Shown: positions 1 through 7,464 of the stretch, one piece after another | Numbering within the stretch: position 1 is the stretch's first letter | Layout of the letters: every line of letters starts with the position of its first letter | Origin: Cellvibrionaceae bacterium | Lineage (GTDB): Bacteria > Pseudomonadota > Gammaproteobacteria > Pseudomonadales > Cellvibrionaceae | Assembly: GCA_027012915.1 (NCBI GenBank) | Contig: JALUYN010000339.1 | Span: 1-12,556 of the forward strand | Direction: 5' to 3' | DNA length: 12,556 bases | The notes under the pieces: model-generated | The model's input: the letters and a program-made list of their open reading frames with translations, nothing else | Told to the model about the DNA's origin: nothing | The model's database searches: none | Made by a program: the position numbers and the translations under genes

Positions 1-1950
1 ATAGCCGGTTTCGGTATGATGCAAGTGGTCATGGTTGCTGTGGCCATATACGCCGGTGCTGAATCCTCGTGGGAAACCTTCTTTCGTTGGCTCAGTCTGG
101 TGATTGCAACGCCGGTAATACTCTACAGTGCGCGTCCCTTCTTTCAGGCGGCAAAACGCGCTCTATTAGCGCGGCATCTGGTAATGGATGTGCCGGTTTC
201 TCTGGCGATTGGTGGAGCCTATCTGGCCAGCGTTTGGGCCACCTTTACCGGCGGCGGTGAGATTTATTTTGACTCCGTTTCCATGTTTACTTTCTTTCTG
301 CTTGCCGGTCGTTATCTGGAAATGCGTGCGCGCCACCGAAATGGTGTAGATAGCACCCATATGGCGCAACTACTGCCTTTGACAGCCCAGTGCTGGGACG
401 ACGAAACGCAGCAGTGGAACTACATCGCCTTAAAAACCCTGAATTTGGGTGATCGCGTTTTGGTCGCAGCGGGTACCACGATTCCCTGTGACGGTGTTGT
501 GCTCGAAGGCAGCAGTGGCGTGGTTGAGGCTTTACTCACTGGCGAGGCTGAGGCGGTACAGAAGCATCCAGGGTCACAGGTCATTGCCGGGACCATCAAT
601 ACCGAAAGCGCCCTGCAGGTTGAAGTAACCGCAGTGGGGCAGCAAACCTGTCTGTCGTCCATTGAGCGGATGGTTGAGCAGGCACAGCAGGAAAAGCCCA
701 CTCAGGTGGCTATGGCAGACAAACTGTCGGGATACTTTGTCGCGATTGTACTCGCGGCTGCGACCGTTGTTGGCATTACCTGGTGGTTTATTGAACCCGC
801 CCACGCGTTTTGGATTACTCTTTCAGTTCTGGTGGTTACTTGCCCTTGTGCGCTCTCTCTGGCGTCGCCAGCGGCACTGACCACTGCAATTGCCTGGCTG
901 CGGCGCAAGGGATTGCTGGTGACTCGGGGGCACGTGCTCGAAGAACTGACTCATATTCAGCGCGTCGTGCTGGATAAGACAGGGACTCTGACCGAAGGTG
1001 CGCCGGAGATTGTCGCCAGTTTGGATCGCAAATTAGTACCATTGCCGGACTCTCAGCATAGAGATTGGGGCGCTGTTGTTGCTGCTCTCGAAGAGGGCTC
1101 CAAGCACCCCATAGCTCGCGCGTTTTCAGATTTCATTGGTTTGCAAAATGCCGGGCGCAAGCAACAGTTTATTGGCAGTGGTGTAGAGGGTGAGGTTTCT
1201 GGTATCAACTATCGCTTTGGTAAGCCCGGTTTTGCGATGCCTGCCGGGCAAATTGAACGTCCCCAAGAGAGCGGTCAATGGTTGCTGTTGTCGCGTCGCG
1301 GGACTGAAGATCCGTCTGCCGATGACTGGCAAGTGGTGGCCTGGTTCGGTTTGCAAGATCGTTTGCGAGATTCTGCGATTCCATTGGTTCAATCGCTGAA
1401 AAACCGCGGTATGCAGTTGGAATTGTTGAGTGGTGATGCAGAAGGCGAGGTTCATCGGGTCGCGGAGGCGTTGGGTTTTGACGCTTGGCAGTCCGACATG
1501 ACACCCGATGGTAAGCTCGAATATATCAAGTCGTTGCAGGAATCTGGCGAGCATGTGCTGATGGTAGGCGATGGTATCAACGATGTACCGGTCCTCAGTG
1601 GTGCGGCTATCTCTGTCGCCATGGGCGGGGCAACAGATCTGGCGCAAACAAAAGCCGACAGTATTTTGTTGAGTAACGATCTGATGGCTTTGGACCGCGC
1701 GTTTGATTGCGCGCAGCGCACTCGTCGAATTATTCGTCAGAATCTGAGTTGGGCGCTGACATACAATATGTTGGCGTTGCCCCTGGCGGCCATGGGTTGG
1801 GTGCCACCGTATGCCGCTGCTATTGGCATGTCGGCGAGCTCGTTGCTCGTGGTTGGTAATGCCCTACGCCTATCGAAAGATCCAAAAGGCCAAAGACCTG
1901 AAGAGCGAGCTCCCCAGAAACAAGAGAGCCTAGGCAAGGTAACCAGCTAG
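1..1950 (+). CDS. ccoI: Copper-transporting P1B-type ATPase CcoI/FixI (5' partial)
   Basis: Inner-membrane heavy-metal P-type ATPase that moves copper for assembly of cbb3-type cytochrome c oxidase. The reading frame is open from base 1, so the true start and the N-terminal metal-binding domain (roughly 150 residues in relatives) lie outside the window; the ATG at 16 is internal. Visible motifs are the actuator TGEAE (from base 538), the membrane CPC copper site (841-849) in a TCPCALSLASPAA context, the phosphorylated Asp of DKTGTLTEG (973-975), the HPIARA nucleotide-binding motif (from about 1105) and GDGINDVPVL (from 1567). Hydrophobic helices precede and follow the CPC segment and a final pair lies near 1740-1860, followed by a charged tail. 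Identification as CcoI rather than CopA rests on the ccoS gene starting 12 bases downstream. Family assignment is very secure, and the specific name is strong from context. Confidence 0.95.
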   Translation: MAGFGMMQVVMVAVAIYAGAESSWETFFRWLSLVIATPVILYSARPFFQAAKRALLARHLVMDVPVSLAIGGAYLASVWATFTGGGEIYFDSVSMFTFFLLAGRYLEMRARHRNGVDSTHMAQLLPLTAQCWDDETQQWNYIALKTLNLGDRVLVAAGTTIPCDGVVLEGSSGVVEALLTGEAEAVQKHPGSQVIAGTINTESALQVEVTAVGQQTCLSSIERMVEQAQQEKPTQVAMADKLSGYFVAIVLAAATVVGITWWFIEPAHAFWITLSVLVVTCPCALSLASPAALTTAIAWLRRKGLLVTRGHVLEELTHIQRVVLDKTGTLTEGAPEIVASLDRKLVPLPDSQHRDWGAVVAALEEGSKHPIARAFSDFIGLQNAGRKQQFIGSGVEGEVSGINYRFGKPGFAMPAGQIERPQESGQWLLLSRRGTEDPSADDWQVVAWFGLQDRLRDSAIPLVQSLKNRGMQLELLSGDAEGEVHRVAEALGFDAWQSDMTPDGKLEYIKSLQESGEHVLMVGDGINDVPVLSGAAISVAMGGATDLAQTKADSILLSNDLMALDRAFDCAQRTRRIIRQNLSWALTYNMLALPLAAMGWVPPYAAAIGMSASSLLVVGNALRLSKDPKGQRPEERAPQKQESLGKVTS

Positions 1951-1961
1951 AGATAGAGATT

Positions 1962-2189
1962 ATGGAGAGTTTGTTTTTTCTTGTGCCCGTAGCACTGATC
2001 TTTATTGTGATCGCGGTGCGCTTTCTGTTTTGGGCGGTAAACAGCGGCCAGTACGATGATCTCGATACCGAAGCGCATCGGATCTTATTCGATGATGACA
2101 GTGCCGCTGGTGAGAATCGAGAAAAAACAGAGGCTACAAAATCGAATGCCGATGCTGCTTCAGACGGCAAGGCACCAGAGGAGAAGTAA
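1962..2189 (+). CDS. ccoS: cbb3-type cytochrome oxidase assembly protein CcoS
   Basis: Small (75 aa) single-pass membrane protein needed for cofactor insertion in cbb3 oxidase maturation. Residues about 4-26 form one hydrophobic helix, followed by the family motif SGQYDDLDTEAHRILFDD at 28-45, and then a low-complexity acidic and polar tail (residues about 46-75, rich in Glu, Lys, Ala and Asp) that is longer than in many CcoS proteins. The gene begins 12 bases after the ccoI stop and ends 3 bases before the next start, so it is almost certainly co-transcribed. The upstream AGAGATAGAG is a modest ribosome binding site. Family and context agree. Confidence 0.93.
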   Translation: MESLFFLVPVALIFIVIAVRFLFWAVNSGQYDDLDTEAHRILFDDDSAAGENREKTEATKSNADAASDGKAPEEK

Positions 2190-2192
2190 AAT

Positions 2193-3110
2193 ATGGACGC
2201 CTCGGTTTGGTTGGAGTCGGTTCCTTTTCTAGCTCCCTATGCGTCGGCATTTATGATCGGCTTACTGGGGGGCATGCATTGCATCGGTATGTGCGGTGGA
2301 ATTATGGGGGCATTGAGCTTTTCGGTTCCTCCGGAGCAGTCCGCGCGCCGCTGGCGAATTTTGATGAGCTATAACTTGGGGCGCGTAGCCAGTTACGGAC
2401 TTATAGGCTTGGTCGCAGGCGCTTTGAGCTATCAGTTCTCAGGTGGTCATGGCCTCAGTGTATTGCGCGTGGTGGCGGGTCTGTTGCTGATTGCGATGGG
2501 CTTGTACTTGGCCAACTGGTGGCGTGGCCTCACTTATCTGGAAAAAATCGGGTCTCTGTTGTGGGTTAGAATTCAGCCATTAGGCAAAGCCCTGATGCCA
2601 GTGAAAAATTCCGGCCAGGCCCTGCTGCTGGGTGGAATCTGGGGCTGGTTGCCCTGTGGTTTGGTGTACACGGCTTTGGCTTATGCCACCGCCCAGGCGC
2701 ACCCTGTTGGCGCGATGGGTGTGATGTTGGCTTTTGGCCTGGGTACATTGCCTATGGTATTGGCCTCCGGTGTCTTTGCTGAGCGTATCAAAGACCTGTT
2801 GCAGCTGAACTCGCTCAGGACTCTTATGGCTTTGATGATCATTGCTTTCGGTGTCTGGACGTTGTGGGTTCCCTATCAACATTCCAAGATGGATCATTCT
2901 CATATGGGGCACGGTGCTATGGATCACGGTGCTATGGATCATTCTCAGATGGACCATTCAAAGATGAACCACGAATCCATGGATCACTCTGAGATGGATC
3001 ATTCAAAAATGAACCACGAATCCATGGATTACTCTGAGATGGACCATTCAAAAATGAACCACGAATCCATGGGCCATTCTGAGATGGATCATTCCCAGCA
3101 CAATCAATAA
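2193..3110 (+). CDS. TauE/SafE (DsbD_2-like) membrane protein with Met/His-rich C-terminal tail
   Basis: A 305-residue inner-membrane protein of the TauE/SafE or DsbD_2 type often encoded directly after ccoS. Roughly six hydrophobic segments are visible (near 14-42, 60-82, 88-110, 143-165, 172-195 and 205-228). Family features are the GGMHCIGMCGG segment with Cys30 and Cys34 near the start and a GWLPCG segment with Cys155, which could be redox-active or metal-handling. After the last helix, residues 233-302 consist of fourteen five-residue units with Met first and His third, plainly suited to binding Cu(I)/Cu(II). The start is set by GAGGAGAAG just upstream, 3 bases after the ccoS stop. By context it probably contributes to copper supply or thiol chemistry in cbb3 oxidase assembly. 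A sulfite export role is not indicated, and the exact function is inference. Confidence 0.88.
   Translation: MDASVWLESVPFLAPYASAFMIGLLGGMHCIGMCGGIMGALSFSVPPEQSARRWRILMSYNLGRVASYGLIGLVAGALSYQFSGGHGLSVLRVVAGLLLIAMGLYLANWWRGLTYLEKIGSLLWVRIQPLGKALMPVKNSGQALLLGGIWGWLPCGLVYTALAYATAQAHPVGAMGVMLAFGLGTLPMVLASGVFAERIKDLLQLNSLRTLMALMIIAFGVWTLWVPYQHSKMDHSHMGHGAMDHGAMDHSQMDHSKMNHESMDHSEMDHSKMNHESMDYSEMDHSKMNHESMGHSEMDHSQHNQ
2889..3098 (+). repeat. Fourteen in-frame 15-bp units encoding Met-x-His-x-x pentapeptides
   Basis: Residues 233-302 of the TauE/SafE-like protein have Met at every fifth position, fourteen times without a break. His is at the third position of every unit except the tenth, where Tyr280 (TAC at 3030-3032) replaces it. 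The commonest units are MDHS(K/E/Q/H), MNHES and MDHGA. Within it, 2949-3083 is a higher-order tandem of three nearly identical 45-bp copies (unit: MDHSK-MNHES-M(D/G)(H/Y)SE). Similar MDHSxM motifs are known in periplasmic copper-resistance proteins such as CopB/PcoB, so copper binding is the likely role. Confidence 0.95.
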
Positions 3111-3119
3111 GGGGTAATT

Positions 3120-3503
3120 ATGCGTTTACTACACACGATGTTGCGCGTTGTGGATTTAGAGGCTTCAATTAAGTTCTATACTGAAGTTCTGGGTATGACC
3201 CTGTTGCGTCGTAAAGACTACCCTGATGGTCGTTTTACGCTGGCTTTTCTGGGTTATGGTTCCGAACAGGAAAACACAGTTCTGGAGTTGACCCATAACT
3301 GGGATACCGAAAGCTACGATATGGGCACGGCCTATGGCCACATCGCCATTGAGGTAGAGGATGTGTACAAGGCGTGCGAGGATATTCGCAGTAGCGGCGG
3401 GCGCGTCGTGCGAGAGGCTGGCCCGATGCAACATGGTTCAACTATTCTGGCGTTTGTTGAAGATCCGGACGGCTACAAGGTGGAGCTTCTGTCTCCCCAT
3501 TGA
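3120..3503 (+). CDS. gloA: Lactoylglutathione lyase (glyoxalase I)
   Basis: Cytosolic enzyme that isomerises the methylglyoxal-glutathione hemithioacetal to S-lactoylglutathione, detoxifying methylglyoxal. At 127 aa it is close to the short bacterial form. All four metal ligands known from E. coli GloA fall at the same residue numbers: His5, Glu56 (LELTHNW), His74 (YGHIAIEV) and Glu122 (DPDGYKVEL). The lack of the insertions seen in the long Zn-type enzymes fits the Ni/Co-activated class. AAGGGG 6 bases before the ATG is a good ribosome binding site, and the gene starts only 9 bases after the preceding stop, so it probably rides on the cbb3 assembly transcript. Identification is secure. Confidence 0.96.
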   Translation: MRLLHTMLRVVDLEASIKFYTEVLGMTLLRRKDYPDGRFTLAFLGYGSEQENTVLELTHNWDTESYDMGTAYGHIAIEVEDVYKACEDIRSSGGRVVREAGPMQHGSTILAFVEDPDGYKVELLSPH

Positions 3504-3529
3504 GCCGTTCATGTAAATAGGCAAAGCAT

Positions 3530-4054
3530 ATGACTGCGAGAGTTCGTCGACAGCCATTGACCGATTTCGAGGGTGTTGTTCCCCTCTTGCACGGGATTCC
3601 CATCTTTGGTGGTTTGTCGGAATCGCAGTTGCGCGAAATCTTTAAGCGCTTGCAGCGCGTCAGCTATCGTGAAGGTGAAGTGATCTTCAAAGAGGGCGAC
3701 TGCGCCTCTTATATCTATATCGTCGAGCAGGGCCGAGTAAAGCTGGTTTTTGATGAGCACGGAGTGTATCTGACCAAAGCCGAGCTCGAACCGGGTATGT
3801 GCTTTGGGGAGACCTCGGTAATTGGCATACAGCCTCATTCGGCGACTACCATCGCCATGGAAGATTGTGAACTGTTGATTCTGTCCGGAGAAACGCTGGG
3901 AGAGCTGTTCGAAACGGACAAGGCTTTGTTTTCCATATTGATTCTCAATATTGCCAGAGAGAGTTGTCGCCGCCTTTATAAGACCAACAAGCAGCTGGTC
4001 GAACTCCTTAGTGAGAATACCGATTCCGGTGTGCCGGATATTCAGGGCTATTAG
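3530..4054 (+). CDS. Stand-alone cyclic-nucleotide-binding-domain protein (Crp/Fnr-like, no HTH)
   Basis: A 174-residue soluble protein consisting almost wholly of a Crp/Fnr-type effector domain: the N-terminal helix and entry (PLLHGIPIFGGLSESQLREI, 18-37), beta-roll motifs (EGEVIFKEGD, 48-57; IVEQGRVKLV, 64-73), the phosphate-binding-cassette region (FGETSVIG, 92-99) and a dimerisation-type helix at about 128-160. It ends shortly after that helix at a clean stop, with no helix-turn-helix. The cassette reads PHSATT where cAMP-binding relatives have Arg followed by Ser/Thr-Ala, so the ribose-phosphate-binding Arg is replaced (His103). No FNR-type N-terminal cysteine cluster is present. It starts 26 bases after gloA with a weak AGG-type ribosome binding site, so operon membership is likely. 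Function is unknown: perhaps a partner-binding sensor rather than a transcription factor. Confidence 0.85.
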   Translation: MTARVRRQPLTDFEGVVPLLHGIPIFGGLSESQLREIFKRLQRVSYREGEVIFKEGDCASYIYIVEQGRVKLVFDEHGVYLTKAELEPGMCFGETSVIGIQPHSATTIAMEDCELLILSGETLGELFETDKALFSILILNIARESCRRLYKTNKQLVELLSENTDSGVPDIQGY

Positions 4055-4199
4055 GCTCCCACCATTTTGTTCTCAACTTCGCTGCCATTCTGCCGACATA
4101 TTCATCAGTAGGGCGCTAGCTTGGGTGCTGCGTCGCGTTGATAATTGTGGTTGAATCGTGCTGGCAGAAAAACTGGATTCTTGGCGGTGTACTTGGGAA

Positions 4200-4817
4200 A
4201 TGAAGCAAATTTTTGTTGCTAATCCGAAAGGCGGGTGTGGTAAGACCACCCTGGCCGCCCAATTATCCAGTTGTTATGCCGGGCGCGGCGCGAGTGTGGC
4301 GCTGGTGGATCACGACCCCCAGCAGTCGTCAGCGGATTGGTTGCGCTGCCGCCCCAAACGCTGTGCGGGAATCGTACCGATAATCGCTACTCGTGGTGAA
4401 GTGGCGGACGATGACTACGACTACATTATCCACGATATGCCTGCGGCCGCGGGTATTGAGTCGCTTGAGTCTATGGCTCGTAGCGGTGACAAGCTGATTG
4501 TTCCGATGTTGCCGTCGCCCACGGACATTAAGGCTGGGGTGCGATTTTTGATGTCGCTCAATCGTAATCACTGGATGGCGGACGCTGGCTTGGATGTGGG
4601 TCTGGTGGCCAACCGTGTGCGTACCAATACCAATTACTTCAAAGTGCTGTCAGCTTTCTTGAAAGAGGTCAATGTGCCTCTGATCGCCTCTATTCGCGAT
4701 ACGCAAAATTACATTAAGGCTATGGATAGCGGTGTTAGCGTTTTTGACTTGCCTCCAAGTCGCGTAGCCAAAGATGTTGCCCAATGGCAGCCAATTCTGG
4801 ATTGGATCGAAACCTGA
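4200..4817 (+). CDS. Orphan ParA/MinD-family ATPase
   Basis: A 205-residue P-loop ATPase of the ParA family, which dimerises on ATP and usually positions cargo on the nucleoid or membrane. It shows the deviant Walker A with signature lysine (NPKGGCGKTT, residues 8-17; Lys10 and Lys15), the Walker A' segment VALVDHDPQQSS (33-44, Asp37/Asp39) and Walker B IIHDMPAA (76-83, Asp79). The ATG at 4200 is chosen because the beta strand leading into Walker A then begins the protein, as is usual in the family. A GTG at 4158 would add 14 residues unlike the family, and neither start has a strong ribosome binding site. There is no N-terminal HTH and no ParB, parS or plasmid gene nearby, so a chromosomal cargo-positioning or unassigned role is more likely than plasmid partition. 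Confidence 0.88.
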   Translation: MKQIFVANPKGGCGKTTLAAQLSSCYAGRGASVALVDHDPQQSSADWLRCRPKRCAGIVPIIATRGEVADDDYDYIIHDMPAAAGIESLESMARSGDKLIVPMLPSPTDIKAGVRFLMSLNRNHWMADAGLDVGLVANRVRTNTNYFKVLSAFLKEVNVPLIASIRDTQNYIKAMDSGVSVFDLPPSRVAKDVAQWQPILDWIET

Positions 4818-4913
4818 TTGCTGCCTTCAGGGCAACTCATACGATTGATGGGCTGATTTTTCCGCCACAGTTGGTTAACCTCGTGCTTCTTCCTGAGCGC
4901 GTGAGTAGGTCTG

Positions 4914-6338
4914 ATGAAAACCCTGTATTGGCACGATTATGAAACCTGGGGCGAAGTGCCGTCCCGAGATCGACCCTCTCAATTTGCAGGCATTCGCACC
5001 GATGAAGAACTGAACGTTATCGGCGCACCATTGATGCTTTACTGCCGTCCCGCCAGCGACGTATTGCCAAAACCGGAAGCCTGCCTGGTGACAGGTTTGA
5101 CACCGCAAAAAGCCCTCGCAGAAGGTGTATCCGAACCAGAATTTATGGCGGCGATCTATGCCGAGTTGGCGGCGCCTGGGACTTGTGGTGTGGGGTACAA
5201 CACTCTGCGGTTTGATGACGAGGTCACGCGTTACAGTTTGTATCGCAACTTTTACGATCCCTACGAGCGCGAGTGGCGCAACGGCAATTCTCGCTGGGAT
5301 ATTATCGACATGGTACGTCTCACGCGCGCTATTCGTCCCGAGGGAATTGAGTGGCCCAGCCACGAGGATGGCAAGCCCAGTTTTAAGTTGGAACATTTGA
5401 CCGAAGCCAATGGTTTGATACACGCCGATGCGCACGATGCCCTTTCTGATGTGCACGCGACTATCGCGGTGGCGCGTTTGATTAAACAGAAACAGCCGGG
5501 CTTATACGACTACGTCTATCAATTGCGCAGCAAGCATCGAGTTGCTGAGCTAGTGGATCTGCAGCACAAAAAACCATTGCTGCATATTTCCTCGATGTTT
5601 CCCGCAGAACATGGTTGTGCCGCGGTTGTAATGCCGCTGGCAATGCATCCCACCAACAAAAATGGCGTTATCGTGTTCGATCTGTCAGCGGATCCGGCCC
5701 CTCTGCTGGAATTGACCGCCGAACAGATAGCCGAGCGGGTATTTACCCGCAAAGATGAAATGCCTGAGGGAGTTGAGCGAATTCCTCTCAAGGTGGTGCA
5801 TATGAACAAGTGCCCGATATTGACCACCATTAAGTTGCTGGATGCCGATGCCGCCGAGCGCTGGTCCATCGATATGGGTACCTGTGAGCGTCACTGGCAA
5901 ACCTTGGCAGGCGCTGATATTAGCACCAAGCTGCAGTCGGTGTTTTCGTCTCAGAGCTTTGCTAAGAGTAGCGATCCTGAACAGCAGCTCTACGATGGAT
6001 TTCTTGGTGATGGCGATAAGGGTGTCTGTCAAAAAGTGAGGCTTGCGCAGCCTCAGGCGTTGGCGAGTTTGGAGCAGGAGTTTAAAGACCCGCGACTGCG
6101 GGAAATGCTGTTTCGCTATCGCGCCAGGCATTTTATTGAGACCTTGAGTGAAGAGGAACTGGTGCGATGGCAGCAGTGGCGACACCAGCGCTTGACTCAG
6201 CCCGAAGCCGAGGCTGCGCTTACGATTTCTGAATTACATGAGCGTGTGAAGCGGGTGCGTCAGGAGCGTGACCTGAATGATCAAGAACAGAACATAATGA
6301 ATCAGTTGTTGAGCTACGCCAATGGCTTGCTAGGGTAG
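4914..6338 (+). CDS. sbcB: Exodeoxyribonuclease I (ExoI)
   Basis: Cytosolic 3'-to-5' exonuclease specific for single-stranded DNA, acting in recombination and mismatch repair and interacting with SSB. The 474 residues nearly match E. coli ExoI (475). The N-terminal DEDDh exonuclease domain shows Asp8 and Glu10 (HDYETWG), Asp101 (LRFDDEVTR), and His174 with Asp179 (AHDALSDVHA). It also shows the family-typical stretches RNFYDPY (111-117) and RPEGIEWP (141-148). The SH3-like and C-terminal helical regions continue to the end. The ATG follows GTAGGTCTG, giving an acceptable ribosome binding site. It lies 96 bases after the ParA gene and converges on the DUF2971 gene with a 17-base gap. Identification is secure. 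Confidence 0.97.
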   Translation: MKTLYWHDYETWGEVPSRDRPSQFAGIRTDEELNVIGAPLMLYCRPASDVLPKPEACLVTGLTPQKALAEGVSEPEFMAAIYAELAAPGTCGVGYNTLRFDDEVTRYSLYRNFYDPYEREWRNGNSRWDIIDMVRLTRAIRPEGIEWPSHEDGKPSFKLEHLTEANGLIHADAHDALSDVHATIAVARLIKQKQPGLYDYVYQLRSKHRVAELVDLQHKKPLLHISSMFPAEHGCAAVVMPLAMHPTNKNGVIVFDLSADPAPLLELTAEQIAERVFTRKDEMPEGVERIPLKVVHMNKCPILTTIKLLDADAAERWSIDMGTCERHWQTLAGADISTKLQSVFSSQSFAKSSDPEQQLYDGFLGDGDKGVCQKVRLAQPQALASLEQEFKDPRLREMLFRYRARHFIETLSEEELVRWQQWRHQRLTQPEAEAALTISELHERVKRVRQERDLNDQEQNIMNQLLSYANGLLG

Positions 6339-6355
6339 CCTCACGGAGCGACCAT

Positions 6356-7264
6356 TCAGGAGCGATTGATTTTCTCAAACTCCAGCTCGTATTTGCCCAT
6401 TGCGGCTTTGGCTTGGAATACCTTGGCCTGACTGTACTTTTCTTTGATCAGGCCGTAGATGTCTTTCTTTTCGGCTGTTGGTGTGTAGGCACCAAAATAC
6501 ACAGCGTCCACTTCGCTTCGCTCAAAACGGCGGTCTTCAAACCACTCGTGCTCGTCGGTGGGGGTTTCACCTGGCTGTTCTTGAATCTGATCCATGCAGC
6601 GCCATTCTTGCTCAGAAGAGCAGAAGGTCGGTTTTATGGAAAACTTTTCCATAAAGTCGCCCTGGGCATTGTGGGGGGCGCCGCCCAGAACAACAGACAG
6701 CTCTTCACGCAGGGTCGTGATTTCCGGGCGCACAGTTTTGTATTCAACTTTTACAGCTTGCTTCAGTTGGTTGAATTCGCCAGTGTGAAAGCGAATGGCG
6801 ACACCTTTGTGGTGGTCTGCAAAGTACTGCCAAGCGGAGAGGTTGTCGGCTTTGGCGCTGAAACTGCAGATGCGCAACGTGCGTGTGAACTTGCGCCATT
6901 CAGTCATCATTTGATCGATGGTCTTTTGGCGGTGATCCACCACTTGAGACAGTAGTTCACGCAAAACGTCCACGGCTTCGTCGGGAGAGTGGAAGCGTTC
7001 CTCCTCCCGCCAGCGGCGGATGGCGTTGATCAGTGGCGTATTACCTTTGGGATCGTCCGGCGCAAAGATCATGGAAGAGGCCATTTTAATGGCGCTATCC
7101 AGCAGCGAGTGCGGGTCGAAGTTTAATTGGGTTTCGTGATTCAGCTCGAACGGGTCGTCGAAACGGCTGGGAGCGCTCCACCTCAGAGTTTGAGATGAGA
7201 GAATTTTTTTAGCAGTTTCGGCTGTGCAGAATTTAACCAGGGCTGCGGGCTGATGTGTTGACAC
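6356..7264 (-). CDS. DUF2971 family protein
   Basis: A 302-residue soluble protein with the hallmarks of the DUF2971 family. The N-terminal LVKFCTAETAKKIL..LRWSAPSRFDDPFE segment (9-40) matches its 'x-x-F-N-D-P-F-E' region, the central LRICSFSAKADNLSAWQYFADHHKGVAIRF (130-159) matches its 'CFS...WxxYAxxHxGvxixF' core, and KPTFCSSEQEWR (211-222) matches the 'K...W..E.E.R' segment. No membrane helix or signal peptide is seen. The start is a GTG at 7262-7264 preceded by AAGGA at good spacing on the minus strand. It stands alone between sbcB (convergent) and pyrB (divergent). Members occur sporadically in bacteria and phages, and I know of no established biochemical activity, so none is assigned. 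Confidence 0.82.
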   Translation of the reverse strand: MSTHQPAALVKFCTAETAKKILSSQTLRWSAPSRFDDPFELNHETQLNFDPHSLLDSAIKMASSMIFAPDDPKGNTPLINAIRRWREEERFHSPDEAVDVLRELLSQVVDHRQKTIDQMMTEWRKFTRTLRICSFSAKADNLSAWQYFADHHKGVAIRFHTGEFNQLKQAVKVEYKTVRPEITTLREELSVVLGGAPHNAQGDFMEKFSIKPTFCSSEQEWRCMDQIQEQPGETPTDEHEWFEDRRFERSEVDAVYFGAYTPTAEKKDIYGLIKEKYSQAKVFQAKAAMGKYELEFEKINRS

Positions 7265-7464
7265 TCTACTTCCTTCTGGATGAGGTTACCGGCTCACTAT
7301 TGTTATCGGCACCGGGGGTAATAATTCAAGTGTGGAACCGCGTCACGAGTGCGAAACTGGCCCAGTAAACGACGGTAGTAAAACCACTCGTCATAGTGTG
7401 GGCTATGGTAGCTTATTTGTCATCGAATTGTGAAATTGCCGTGGTGCATTGACGGCCCCATGGA

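Noticed and set aside
16..18. ATG as the start of ccoI
   Set aside because: The frame is open from base 1 with family-like residues before it, and CcoI needs an N-terminal metal-binding domain and a first helix that lie outside the window.
1126..1647. 173-codon minus-strand reading frame opposite ccoI
   Set aside because: It lies fully antisense to conserved P-type ATPase motifs and has no recognisable protein features.
4818..4913. TTGCTGCC-TTCA-GGGCAA stem after the ParA gene as a terminator
   Set aside because: The stem has an internal bulge and no T-run directly after it.
4875..5456. 193-codon minus-strand reading frame opposite sbcB
   Set aside because: It is a shadow of the strongly conserved exonuclease I domain, with no family resemblance or ribosome binding site.
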